DNA of 64,000 nucleotides from DATGJX01 sp963830545 (GTDB lineage Bacteria; Vulcanimicrobiota; Vulcanimicrobiia; Vulcanimicrobiales; Vulcanimicrobiaceae). Below, piece after piece: positions 8,869-19,929 of this stretch. The stretch's first letter is position 1, and each line of letters starts with the position of its first letter. The DNA is taken from NCBI GenBank assembly GCA_963830545.1, contig CAWHMK010000001.1:1674001-1738000 (forward strand). Direction: 5' to 3'. A program made the position numbers and the translations under genes. The notes under the pieces are model-generated. The model was not told the DNA's origin, ran no database searches, and saw only the letters and a list, made by a program, of their open reading frames with translations.

Positions 8869-9281
8869 GCTCGCGCTTGAAGGACGTGATTGACTGCGGT
8901 CGCGGGGGCCTTTGTCAATCTCACACTCCCAAAGCACTAAGACACGGTAGCCCATATTTTGTAGAATTTCTGCGTGCTGTCGATCACGTTCGACATTTCG
9001 TAGAAGCTGGTGCCCAGTAGGCAGCGTTGCTGCGGGGGCTGGACGCCTCACGACATCCAGGATGCTGATGCCAAAAGCAGCCGTGAACAAAGACTGCCAC
9101 GCGTCGCCGCGTGAAAACGATATCCGGCTTGCCTGGCAGTGAGTTCACATGGACCCGATATCGCAGTCCACGAGCGTGCAAGGATTAGCGCAAAATGGGC
9201 TCGGGCTTCGTGTCCCTCGAGCGGATACGCCGCATATATTTCCGATCGTCCGATCGGCGTTGTGGCGCGCGAGGCTCGACG
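8839..9281 (-). pseudogene. vsr: Very short patch repair endonuclease (Vsr), with in-frame stop and frameshift
   Basis: Vsr nicks 5' of T:G mismatches left by deamination of 5-methylcytosine. The parts visible are RSDDRKYMRRIRSRDTKPE, a TAA stop, then HARGLRYRVHVNSLPGKPD and RRVAVFVHGCFWHQHPGC, and after a frame change LLRNVERDRQHAEILQNMG and YRVLVLWECEI. The KPDIVF, GCFWH and LWECE elements are diagnostic. The stop and the indel near 9020 make it non-functional as read. Its place next to a C5 methyltransferase is the usual one. The exact ends are unclear. Confidence 0.75.
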
Positions 9282-9868
9282 CAAAGGCATTCCGAGCAAT
9301 TCACCGGGCTGAGGCAGCATACCAACCGCAAAGGTTAAACCCGGAAATGAGGTCCAAACCATCGCGTTCGCCCGGCCAAGTTACCAGACCGCGACCGATC
9401 GCAGCCCTACTCGAGTACCAATGCGAGCGATGGGAGGGTTAAAACTGGGGACGCCGATTCCGTACCAGAAGCCAAGCATCGCGATCCCCAAGGGCTTCAC
9501 GCTGGCAGAAACGGTCAACTGTACCGCAAGAGCAGTTGCCTGGAAGCCAACACATTAAACGACGTCGCGGAGGAAAAGTGCTGCTATTTGTGGCCTAAAA
9601 CGGCCGTCGCCAACGCGCAAACGATCCAATCGACACCCCGAAGTTTGTAATCTATCTCACCATTCCAGGTTCGGCATTCCAATGTGCCGAGCTTAGAATC
9701 GCTGGACTCCGGCAACACAGCCTCATGCAGGCGGGCTAATGGGCTACTGTCGATGTAGAATGACCGTAATCACTGGCTTGAGATCGTAAGCAGCAGCTGC
9801 GAGACGCTATCAAAAGCCGTTTTGGCGGTTTATAATAAAGACTGTCGCGGATCAGGACGGAGGACCTT
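9282..9868. other. Intergenic region upstream of the GHKL-Z1 operon
   Basis: No coherent protein is seen on either strand. A perfect TATAAT at 9831-9836 lies 33 bases before the ATG at 9869, with only a weak match 17 bp upstream for a -35 box. A strong Shine-Dalgarno (CGGAGG) precedes that ATG. The stretch probably holds the operon promoter plus decayed DNA. Confidence 0.4.
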
Positions 9869-10259
9869 ATGGGTCTAAGGATTCAGTTTTTCTTTTGCGG
9901 CGATGAAAAACGGAACGTCGAGAGTCCCCCTCTGTGGTAAGCACGAGCGAGGGGCAACGGCTTATCGCGCTGTTGAAACAACATATCCTTGAACGGATGC
10001 GTTCAGAGCCGACATGTCGTGCGGACGCCGCGGGCTTAGGAAACGTAGAGATTGAAGACCTCTGCGGCCTCCTCTCTGTCTTAATTCGCAAGATCACTAC
10101 CTCACTTACTCATTGCTATGCTCGCTCATTAAGGACGGCGCTGTCGAGCGCGTGGTTTGGCCCAAAAGTCCGAGGCGGCCAAAGTATCGCCTTCGGGCTG
10201 GTGTTGCGACTCCAACTCGGAAACCCGCCGCTCCCGACTATACGAAGGAACACGCGTGA
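9869..10259 (+). CDS. Small protein heading the GHKL-Z1 operon, frameshifted
   Basis: After a short frame starting at the ATG 9869 (MGLRIQFFFCGDEKRNVE), coding continues from GTG 9934 as GQRLIALLKQHILERMRSEP and GLGNVEIEDLCGLL. After an indel near 10090 it continues as KDGAVERVVWPKSPRRPKYR, LRAGVATPTRKPAAPDYTKE, stopping at 10259. The stop TGA overlaps the GTG start of the ATPase gene, so the two are translationally coupled. The helix-helix-strand arrangement with a basic beta-hairpin (WPKSPRRPKYRLR) resembles a winged helix, so it may bind DNA. I do not recognise a named family. Confidence 0.5.
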
Positions 10260-11731
10260 CTGAATATCTTGCGGCCCTGCAAGAAACGGAAATGCTGCAG
10301 CCGCCCCGGCCTTCTGCAATTATTAACTCTTTGCGGGCCATTGGTTATTCGTTCAACACGGCCGTTGCCGACATAATTGATAACTCCATCGCCGCTGGCG
10401 CCACGCGTGTGGACATTTCTTTCGATATCGACCCAGCGTGGGTTGCAATTGTTGACAACGGCCGCGGCATGTCTCGAGATGAACTCATCTTGGCCATGCA
10501 GCACGGCGGCGCAGGTCCGAATGATCCCCGCTCAGCCGAAGATCTCGGTAGATATGGATTAGGTCTAAAAACTGCGTCGCTCTCGCAGTGCCGACGCCTC
10601 ACAGTCATATCGATCAAGCATGGAATAGTGAGTGCTGCGCGCTGGGATTTGACTGAAGTCGAACGACGCGATAACTGGATCTTGCTGCTCCCGCGCGAAG
10701 AAGGTTCGGTAGAGCTTCCTTGCTATAACGATCTGATTCAGTTCAACCACGGGACGCTCGTTCTTGGGAAGATTTTGACCGCGCAACTGCCGGCGAGGCT
10801 GATAAGGGCGCGGCCCTTCAAAGCTGGTTTTGGGTTGCGGAGAGCATTCTTGGCTTGGTCTTTCACCGCTATCTGCGCCGGAAATTGGTAAACGCCTTGA
10901 AATCACTGTAAATCGGCGGCAAGTCGAGGCGGCGGACCCATTCATGAAAAACAATCCCTACACTGAATTCGCCGGCGAGGAAACCAAAATTATCGACGGC
11001 CATAAAGTAGGAATCAGGGCATATATCCTTCCTCATATCAGCAGAATCACTCACGATGAGCTGGAGCAAGCGGCGGAAAGGATCGCCTACGCGACGCCCA
11101 AGGATTCTATATTTACAGGAATAAGCGACTCATCATAGGAGGCACGTGGTTCAGGCTTTTGGGCCGTGATGAACTCACCCGGCTCGCGCGCATCCAAATT
11201 GACATTCCTAATGCGCTCGACCATCTCTGGGATTTGGACGTAAAGAAATCGACCGCGCACCCTCCCGAGAGAAATTCGCCGTATACTGCGACAAATAATC
11301 GGCGTGGTTGCGCAGAAGAGTGTAAACGTTTTTCAGGAACGGCGGCGAAAGAAAGATAAATGATCCAACAACGTATATATGGGAGCATTCGCGGGTTCGC
11401 GACGCGATTCGATATGATATCAATCGCAATCATCCGCTAATTAGTGGCTTCCTGGAGGGCCTATCTGCTAAACAGCGTGCCGCTGTGAACCGCATCTGGA
11501 TGCTATTGAATATACACTGCCGATCCGGCAGATTTACGTGGATCAGGCCTCAAATGAGTCGATCGAGCAAGGCTCCGCAGAAACGGAAGTACGTTTGCGC
11601 GAACTGCTTACTGATCTGTTGGCTGGATGCGCTAGCGATTCCGAGAGAGAGCAAATACTTCAAGGCTTGCGTACCTTCAAGCCATTAGCCTATATCCCAA
11701 TGCAACGATGAACCTTATCGGAGAGCGATGA
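10256..11731 (+). CDS. GHKL (MutL/MORC/HSP90-like) ATPase of a restriction-like system, frameshifted
   Basis: The N-terminal 200 residues hold a Bergerat ATP fold: N box VADIIDNSIAAGAT, G1 box VDNGRGMS, and G2 box GRYGLGLKTASLSQ. After frame changes near 10800, 11080 and 11370 the protein continues with EITVNRRQVEAADPFMKNN, YTEFAGEETKIIDGHKVGIR, then YIYRNKRLIIGGTWFRLLGR and LTRLARIQIDIPNALDHLWD. The Y-R-N-x-R-L-I segment is the transducer-like part typical of MORC/MutL-type ATPases. The total is about 490 residues. It starts at a GTG overlapping the previous stop and its TGA overlaps the ATG of the Z1 gene. Iyer, Abhiman and Aravind described such ATPases linked to Z1 helicases, PD-(D/E)XK nucleases, C5 methylases and Vsr, exactly as found here. 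Confidence 0.8.
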
Positions 11732-14459
11732 CCATGCAAGATGGAACGGCTGCTTCACTTCAGGGATCTGCTCAGGAATTGGCGGCAATCGTTATAACAG
11801 TCCTGGCGAGAAGCGAGGAAACGCCGTCGATGGAACGCGTTTCTGAAGTTATGATGCAAATGCGCCGTGCCGTTCCAGTTTCAGATGACGAATTCATCCA
11901 AGTCGAAAAATATGTCCACACCCAACGGCGCATGGCAATGGGTAAAGGCGTTGCCCTTACCTCCGAATTCCAAAAGTGGCTGCTCCATCGAAAGCCTTCC
12001 ATAGATCCGTATTATTGGCAACGCTACAGAGAGTACTTGCTCACCCAGCACTTCGGTCCACTGTTGTCAGGCAAATGGACAAGATTACGGACAAGCTGCT
12101 GGATTACTGTGGTGATCCTCACTCCAATCTTAAAGAGAAGGGGGTTATCGTCGGAAACGTCCAGTCAGGAAAGACCGCGACGTATACAGCGCTGATTAAT
12201 AAGGCAGCGGACGCAGGCTATCGCGTCATCATCTTACTGGCGGGCATGCTAAACAGCCTTCGCCATCAGACCCAGGTGCGGCTGGACGAAGGCTTTGTCG
12301 GGTACGACGCGGCGGTAATCAAAGGTAACCAGATCCAGAATGGCGGGGCTGTGCTTGGAGTAGGTCGCTGGACCAATACGCGAGCGCCCTTTGCATTAAC
12401 TTCTCAAGGAAGAGATTTTGACGTAAATTTTGTTGGTGTTCGCGGCCGCCTTGACGCAATGAATGAGCCGGTCCTTGTGGTCGTAAAGAAGAACAAAACC
12501 ATTCTTGCTAATCTGCATGCTTGGCTTTCTGATCAGAATCCAACGAACGATGGAAAGATACACGCACCCACGCTCCTCATTGACGATGAGGCCGATGCGG
12601 CGACGCCTAACACCGGAGCGGAACACGATCCGCGTGCAATGAGAAAACACAGGCATCAGGAACTGATAGCGTTATTTCTAAGTCTTCGTATGTGGGCTTC
12701 ACGGCGACGCCTTTTGCGAACATATTCATTTCACCGGATTCTGCGACTGAGATGCTAGAGAACGATTTGTTCCCTAGCGATTACATTTATAGTTTGGATC
12801 CGCCGAACAACTACATTGGCCCCGTGAGGATGTTCCAAGAGGGGGCCAAGCCTATACAGGACATTTGACGACGCCAAAGCAATCTTTCCGCAGCGTCATT
12901 AGAAGGAATGCCGGTGACGAGCTTGCCGGATAGCATGCTCGATGCGGTTGCGAGTTTCTTGATCGTAAATGCGATTCGAGATTTGCGTCAGCCGCGGCAC
13001 CCATAGGTCCATGTTAGTCAACGTTCACTGGGCAAATAATGTGCAGTTGCAAGTCGCCGATCTGCTTCAGACCGTGGTTGAAGCGATAATACGCGACGTC
13101 GCGACGTACGGCGATATTCAGCAGATCACGCGTTTAACAGAAGCGCTCGTATTCGGCATCTTAATTCTGTCTTTGAACGCGAGCATGCAAATGCTGCCCA
13201 GCAACGTGGGGCGACGTTCAGCGGGTTCTCCATGAAGCGATTCGTTCGGTAACCGTGCGTGCTGTAAACATGAAGTCGGGAACATCCCGTTTGGATTACG
13301 AGGCGTACAAAAGCCAAGGACTTCGCGTAATCGCCATCGGGGGGAACGCTCTTTCGCGCGGCCTTACGCTAGAGGGCCTCAGCACAAGTTATATCTACAG
13401 AAACTCGAAGGCCTACGACACTCTTCTTCAGATGGGCCGATGGTTCGGGTACAGGCCTGGCTTTGAGGATCTGTGCCGTGTGTGGATGTCGCCAGAATCA
13501 CTATCGTGGTATGTGCCCGCATCCAGAAGCCACTGAAGAGTTACGCGCCAATTCAGGCACATGCATGACGCTGGACAGACGCCGCGGAGTTTTGGGCTGC
13601 GAGTGAGAGCCCATCCCGATGCTCTAACAGTAACCGCGCGAAATAAAATGCGGGGTGCTGCCCAAGTGCTTGAAGGGACAGTATCGTACAGTAACAGGCA
13701 CGTTGAGTATAAGGAATTGGTGCTGAGTAATGATGTACACACCAGCAACCTTTCCGCCGTTGAGAGTACATTGCAAGCCATCGAGGATGCGAATATCGCT
13801 GTTGAAAGTGCCTCGAAGGGCGCGCAGTATTTATGGCGTGGTGTGCCGCGTGAACTTATCGTCAGACTCTTATCGTCATTTCGGGCGTATCCAATACACT
13901 CGCCCCAGCAGATTGCACGCTTTATCGGAGAATCAGATTTGGTAAGCTAAGCGAATGGGATGTCGCGATTCCGACTGGATCCATTAAAGAAAGCGTAACG
14001 ATACACTGGTTTTAAGATAGAACCGTCCCGCCGCGGCATGCAGCGCACCGGACAGAAATTTGAGCCCATCGGGCATAGGCTTCGCGGATCGGAACATGAT
14101 GGGGCCATGTCGGTTCTACCGCAAACCAGAGAAACAGGCCATCGCGCGTCGCGATCGTTACAGAGAAAGCGGCGACCGCACCCATCCACTTGCGTTGTGC
14201 TATCGGGAAGCTCGTAACCGCCCGCTACTTTTAGTCTATGTTATTGAACCCACCGACGAGAATGAAAAGCAGCAATGGGTCGGGTCTCCAGAAACTCGTC
14301 CAATCGTCAGCCTTGGGATTACATTCCCATCCTATAATGACCAGAATGGGCGAGGCCTTGTTACATACGAGACAAACCAAGTGTATCAGCCGATGCGCCT
14401 GAGCTGAACCCGAAATCGACGAGGACGAGCAGGATGATGCGTCGGCTGTCATCGCTTGA
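11728..14459 (+). CDS. Z1-domain superfamily II helicase-like ATPase, frameshifted
   Basis: Frames join into about 910 residues, the usual size. The N-terminal helical part is followed by the Walker A loop GNVQSGKTATYTALI, Walker B LLIDDEADAATPN, motif III VGFTATPFANIFIS, the Z1-specific GGNALSRGLTLEGLSTSYIYR and the motif VI region LLQMGRWFGYRPGFEDLCRV. The C-terminal domain ends KLSEWDVAIPTG ... GLVTYETNQVYQ ... EIDEDEQDDASAVIA. It begins at ATG 11728, overlapping the ATPase stop by four bases. Frame changes occur near 12050, 12690, 12870, 13240, 13500, 13945 and 14400. It is the presumed motor of the system, driving DNA translocation or remodelling with the GHKL partner. Confidence 0.82.
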
Positions 14460-15388
14460 GGAGGTGTGGGAAAGCCTCGAGCAAGCCGACGAAGATACCG
14501 TTTTCCAACGGATCGATGAGAGTCACCCTGGAAACTTTTACGCCGCTCTCGACGCCCGTCGGCGACGAGGTCTCGTTCTCATTTCGAATTCACATCCAGC
14601 CGAGATTCCTGAGCTTGGAAAATCTCGAAATCGATGTATCAAAGCAGCAAGACGGCAAATGGCGAACGTGCATTTGGGTAGCGCACCGCGAATTCACGCC
14701 CTTTTTCGCTTCACTTGCTCAAGACGTTGGTAAACTCACAGTCGGACTCTTCCCGATGACGAAAATCGCTCAATTTATGGCGGCGCGAATAGTCCGATGG
14801 CGTGAACTTCTCGAATCGGGAAACTCCGCACTGCGATTATGGGAATTGCGCGGCCTCGTAGCCGAACTGATTGTGTTAAAGAGGCTGTGCGGCCTATTGA
14901 ACCCGATAGACGCCGTGGATGCATGGGAGGGTCCGTTGGGTGCACCTCAAGACTTTATCTTTCAGCAGTGGCGTATCGAGGCAAAAGCTGTCGGACCTGT
15001 CGCGAGAAAAGTACGGATAACATCAGCCGACCAACTCGAGGTGCCTGCCGGCATCGACCTTCGCCTCGTCGTGGTGATCTTGAGTGACGTCGATCAGGAG
15101 GCTCCTAACGGGTTCACGATCGCTGACGTCGTAAGCGACATTCGAAGCGGATTGGAGCAGCATCAAAGCGCTCTGCAGAAGTTCGAAGCGCGGTTAAGAA
15201 CTGCTGGAGTACTCGACGTTGGCGTTTACAACACGCGTAAATTCAGGCTCGATGGTCTGCGTAGCTTTGTTGTTGATGGTGCGTTCCCACGAATTGTGCG
15301 AACGATGCTGATTCACGGTGTTACTGAAGTGGTTTACAGCATTAATATTGGAGAAATTGGCGACTTCGAGCGAGCCTTCGGAGAGTAG
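14434..15388 (+). CDS. PD-(D/E)XK motif protein (DUF4420 type), one frameshift
   Basis: The ATG-ATG start at 14434 overlaps the end of the Z1 gene by 26 bases. An N-terminal beta domain (HPGNFYAALDARRRRGLVLI) changes frame near 14620 into NLEIDVSKQQDGKW. The nuclease core is then open: ELRGLVAELIVLKRL, WEGPLGAPQDFIF and WRIEAKAVGP, giving the E...D...E-x-K acid cluster of PD-(D/E)XK enzymes. The C-terminal part has TRKFRLDGLRSFVVDGAFPR. With the frame joined it is about 318 residues. In this operon type it is taken to be the DNA-cleaving subunit, which is inference. Confidence 0.8.
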
Positions 15389-15389
15389 A

Positions 15390-17430
15390 ATGGATCTCGA
15401 ACTGTTTCACGCAGAGTTTCTGAATAGCGTTCATTTGAGGTTGGCGAGCGGCGGTGGATTTAGTGACGATGCATTCGCGGAGGTGGCGGCCGAGTATCTC
15501 GAGGATGCGAATGAAATTAGCAACTTCGAACCATGTCACTATCGATCGTCAAATGGGCGTATGGCGATAGATGGTTATTCATTTGACGACGCGGATGATT
15601 CCCTCCGAGTGTTTATTGTTTTCCGCAGCGGATCCGAGTCGTTGAATACGCTCACAAAGACAGACGCGGAAGGCCAGTTTCGAAAGTTAATATCCTTTGT
15701 CGAGGCTGCATTCAGCGGGAAATTTGAGCGATCTGTAGACGACAATCATCCGGCGCGTGACTTTGCCGAGAGAGTCTTTGAGGAAAAGGCCAAACTCTAC
15801 TCGAGTTCGCGCTTACGTGCTCTCAGACTGCCTTCTGAGCACGCGGGTAAAGGACTGGCCTGAAGGGGCGATCGGAAGCGTTCGCATCGACTATCATATT
15901 TGGGACATTAACCGATTTTTCCGGGCCGCGATGTCCAACACCGGCCCTGATGAGGTTACGGTAGATTTCGCGAGGGCAAGTACGGCGGCGATCCAGGCGG
16001 CTTGCCATGCCTTGCGGCAAGCACCCCTGGCAGCCCCTACGAAGCCTATCTCTGCGTGGTCCCGGCTGATCTTCTCGGCGACATATATGATCGCTACGGA
16101 AGCCGCCTGCTGGAAGGTAACGTTCGTGCATTCCTCACTGCGAAGGGAAAAGTCAATCCAGGGAATCCGCACTACCCTCGTAAAGCAACCGCAGATGTTC
16201 TTTGCATATAACAATGGAATCTCGGCGGTTGCCTCCAGCGTAGATATCCAGCAAACTCCAAGTGGTCCTCGCATGGTGACCGCCACGAACCTCCAGATAG
16301 TAAACGGTGGCCAGACAACCGCATCGATAGACAATGTTCAGCGTAACGATAGACAAGTCGATCTCGCATATGCGTTTGTGCCAATGAAACTATCCGTAGT
16401 AATGGGCGATGAGTCAACCGGCATGGTGGCGGATATTTCGCGTTGCGCTAACAGTCAAAATAAGGTAAGTGATGCGGACTTTTTCCGAACCATCCGTTCC
16501 ACCGTCGCATAGAACAGATCTCAAGACGCGTTTGGGCCCCTGCTAAGGGAGGCAATCAATATGAAACGCGTTTCGTATTATGGCGGGCGCGAGGTCAATA
16601 TCTAAATGAATTTGCGAAACTTACGCCTGCGCAACGTGACCGGTTGAAACTTGAGATTCCAAAAGATCAATTAATAACAAAGACAGACCTCGCGCGCTGC
16701 CAGTATCGTGGGAATGCCGGCCTTATAATGTTAGTGCCGGTGCCCAAATCGTAACGGCAGAGTTCGCGAAACAAATAGCCGACAGACTGGAACGCGGATC
16801 GGATGCCTTTATTGAGGATTATTTCCGCAATGTTGTTGCGCGGATGTTGATTTATCGAAACGCTGAAAAGCTGGTGTCAAGCCAGTCGTGGTACATTGTT
16901 GGATACAGGGCCATAATCGTTACCTATGCGATTGCAAAGCTAATCTTATCTGAAGCTATCAAAATTGGAGCGGCGCGTTATTGATCTTAAGCAGATCTGG
17001 CGCGAGCAAAGCGTGTATGCTCAATTAATGGACGAGCGAGCTGCTGATGTCGCGGAAACGGTCTTTGTGTCTTTATACGATCTCCAGAGGGGCAGCTCAG
17101 AATCTAACGCAATTCGCTAAGCGGCAAAAGTGCTGGGAGGAAGTAAAAAAGATCGGGATTGAGTTTTCGCCAGCGTTTCTTTCAACGCTTGTTGATCGTT
17201 CCGACGCAACACAAGAGGCGCGCGCTGCCCGAGCACTGCAACATATGGATTCAGGGATCGATGGCCAGGCGCTCGTCCTCGGCTTGGGACAGGCGTACTG
17301 GCAGCAACTGCTGGACTGGGCGACAACACGAGGCGGGCTCGACGCAACGGATGAGCGAGCAGTTAGGGCGGCTGCCGGACAATATGGGAGTCTTCCGACA
17401 GAAAGGCAATGCAAGCGCCTACTGCAGTAA
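15390..17430 (+). CDS. AIPR (abortive infection phage resistance) family protein, frameshifted
   Basis: The ATG 15390 follows the PD-(D/E)XK stop by one base. The N-terminal part (MDLELFHAEFLNSVHLRLAS) is like other AIPR starts. The diagnostic core is LLEGNVRAFLTAKGKVN, then LVKQPQMFFAYNNGISAVAS and NLQIVNGGQTTASI. After frame changes near 15830, 16130, 16500 and others the C-terminal part continues as ARGQYLNEFAKLTPAQRDRL, IPKDQLITKTDLARCQY and FAKRQKCWEEVKKIGIEF, ending at 17430. The family was first seen in lactococcal abortive infection and is regular in Z1 operons. Its biochemical action is not established. Confidence 0.78.
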
Positions 17431-17495
17431 AGATGCGCTACGAGGGCGAAGGTTTCATCGCTGCGTGATAATGCCGGAAATTGGCCTCGGGCGGA

Positions 17496-17880
17496 CTATT
17501 CGACCTCGTGCTCAGTAACGAGCATCTTAAGCTTTTGAATAAGGTCTCGAGTCGTAACAGGCCAGCTCGTTTCCGACAGTTCGCGCAGCTGTTGATCGCC
17601 CGCTGCACCTTTAAGCTCGACGGCCTCGATGAGGCGTGCAACACGCGTTCCCTTCAGATAAAGACGGACGGAAGCGTTCTCACTGTTCGGAAGTGTCTCG
17701 CCCACAATCCCGATGCCGCGTGCAGCGAGGTGCTTCTCTGATGCGGTCCCTTACTCGATTACCGAGTCGTTGAGGGCCATGGAGTTCTTTCAATTCCCTC
17801 ACCCACACAGTCAAGACACCGTCGTTTCGTCTCAATTTTTGATAGAGATCATAAGTTTCCTTAAGAAACTATCATCAATC
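17496..17880 (-). pseudogene. Unidentified conserved-looking small protein, frameshifted
   Basis: On the minus strand frames join as DDSFLKETYDLYQKLRRNDG, VLTVWVRELKELHGPQRLGN, RVRDRIRE, then after an indel near 17740 EKHLAARGIGIVGETLPNSE, ASVRLYLKGTRVARLIEAVE, LKGAAGDQQLRELSE, ending at 17496. The last 69 residues are one open frame. The helix-strand pattern with V-R-L-Y-L-K-G-T looks like a real protein of about 125 residues, but I do not recognise its family. It is convergent with the AIPR gene and belongs to the minus-strand group at the right end of the island. Confidence 0.42.
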
Positions 17881-18559
17881 ACGAACTGCACCTCGGCTGA
17901 AGTTCGAAGCTTTCAAGGGCTTACGAAAAGTATAGTGCAGTATTGCGGACTAAGCGTCATCAAGGATTGTTCCCAATTATCGGTTCCCGGTTCAGCGGTC
18001 GACTGAAAAAAAGCGCCTTTCCGCCCCTGGAAATCAACTCAGCGGGGTCGTAGCGTAGGAAGGTGGTTCGCGCGCCAGCCCTGTGTTGCGGTGTTGGCGA
18101 TACTATTTCGCCCTTCGCCCATCGAGTTGCTTCCCCGTGTGAAGACGTCCGTGCTCGTGTCAGCCTGCGAATCACTCCGATCACTTGGCTATAGGATTAG
18201 TTCTTCTCACGTTTTTCGATGGCTCCTGGCCGTACGACATCTCTACGCTGTGCAAGATCGTCGGCCTAATCGTCGCCGTCGCGCTGGGCGGGTTAGGCCG
18301 CGCCGAATTCGTCTGCTGAAGCGCTTTGTATGTCGATAAAGCGAAGCGCGGAGGGCGCGCTGAAGGGTCGAATGGGTGCGTCAAAAGCGTCCCCAAAACG
18401 TCCGGGGTACTCTATACAGCAATCATGCTGCTTGCCACGTGGCACGATGAAGCAATGGACGCGCAATCAAACATGTGGCGCGATAACGCGGCGCCACAGG
18501 GCGATTGTGCCGACACAGGCGCCCTGGTCGGCGGTATGGGCCAGTCAAATATTGTTCGT
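17881..18559. other. No confident gene between two minus-strand ORFs
   Basis: A minus-strand frame at 17960-18184 has a coding-looking end (TTFLRYDPAELISRGGKALF and FSRPLNREPIIGNN) but no family or clear start. The rest shows only short frames. It probably contains the N-terminal part of the 17496 gene or another decayed ORF. Confidence 0.35.
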
Positions 18560-19480
18560 ACGCGGTGCGTTCGACGAGCGAATCTCGCGCCGCTCGGACC
18601 GCTTGACGAAGTGGTTCAAGCGTTGACTGGAGCCCAGCGTGCCGACCGACGAACCGCGCGAATAGGTTCTCGTCGACAAATCCTCTTTCGCACAGCACAA
18701 TTAGGACAATCTTTACCCAGATCGTGACCATGTTGAAGAGTTCGAGGATGTGTATGTCCTCGAGATTTACACCCGCACGCAGATCGCCTCCGGCGCGAAT
18801 CCCATTCCCAGCAGCGGCGAGTGCAATGATGTCGCCGTGATTCCATTTGCTCTAGGCGTTTCTTTGAAATTTATTGACCACCGGGACGTTGTCCACTATA
18901 AACTGACCGCTCTTCCGCTGTTCGATCGCGCGCGTTGACTCGCCGACCACAAGCGCGAAACGGTCTTCCATCGCTGCATCGAGTTGCGCATCGGCCAAGA
19001 ATCCTAGCGCGATCTTGGCAAGCCTTTGCGAGCGGCCAAAAGACCATCGAAATAGCGCTGCGCGAGTTCGGGATTCGTTGCAAATACGGCAATGTTGTGT
19101 GCGAGGACGCCAATGCCGCGCGCGTGAATCGCCGCACTGTGGTGAAGGCCCGATGGCGAGGGCTGCAAGCGCCTCAAGTTCGCTTGCCGCGATGGCGGTA
19201 CTAGCAACAATTAAATGATGCGGCGCTGCTGGATCGGGCGGCGCAACGGCGCGCGCTTGCTGCACCGTCGCAAAGGGCGCAGGCAAGGTCGCGTGTCAGC
19301 GCAACCATTCGGGATGCACATAAGGCTCACCGGCGGACACCTGCACGTCGACAACGCGAATCGGGCGTGGTGCTACGCCAGGCGCAAAAACATTCAGCGG
19401 CCCGCGCCCGGCAGTTCGGGGCGTCGTTCTCCCCCGCCATGGGTACCTCACTGCGGCAAACGCTTTGAGCAAGTACTAGA
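18560..19480 (-). pseudogene. Unidentified protein of about 300 residues, multiply frameshifted
   Basis: Joined minus-strand frames give one coherent chain: RGPLNVFAPGVAPRPIRVVD, AGEPYVHPEWLR, then PAPFATVQQARAVAPPDPAA and HHLIVASTAIAASELEALAA, then SAAIHARGIGVLAHNIAVFA, TNPELAQRYFDGLLAARKGL, ALGFLADAQLDAAMEDRFAL, AIEQRKSGQFIVDNVPVVNK, then NLEDIHILELFNMVTIWVK and VLCERGFVDENLFARFVGRH. It looks mainly helical with one hydrophobic stretch near the end. I recognise no domain. It lies between the 17496 ORF and the DUF4268 nuclease, all on the minus strand, so the three may form one operon. Confidence 0.4.
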
Positions 19481-19929
19481 GCCGCATTGTCGCTGTCTGC
19501 GCGGACAATGGCCCCGTTTTCCTGCAGACACGTCCATTGCCGCACGATTGGAAAATCGAGTCGGACTCACGTGCCGGAGGTTGATCGTGATCGGACAAAC
19601 GCTTGTTCGCGTAGACGCAAGCGTTGTCCGCATCGAGAGTGAATACCGCGAATACGCGAGGCTCGCTGTCACAACAGACGCGCAATCGGCATTGCAGGTT
19701 CAAAAGATCGCAACGTCGGCAGGTCGTGGAGGGACAACTGCAGGATGGCGCGACTGATTTTTCGCCGTTCACCGGAGGTCCACAAAACCATCGATCCGTC
19801 AAGCCTGGACCGCGCCGCGAGGAGGATTGCATGAATTCTGATATTAGGCGAGGCTCAGGTCTTGCGTTGAACGCGAAACTTATAGTCGCTTTATTCCGTA
19901 ACGTGACGGCAAAGAAGCAGTAGACGACG

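Noticed and set aside
17496..17705. CheD-like deamidase, suggested by IGIVGETLPNSENASVRLY
   Set aside because: The rest of the protein does not follow CheD and the catalytic Cys-His-Thr residues are absent.
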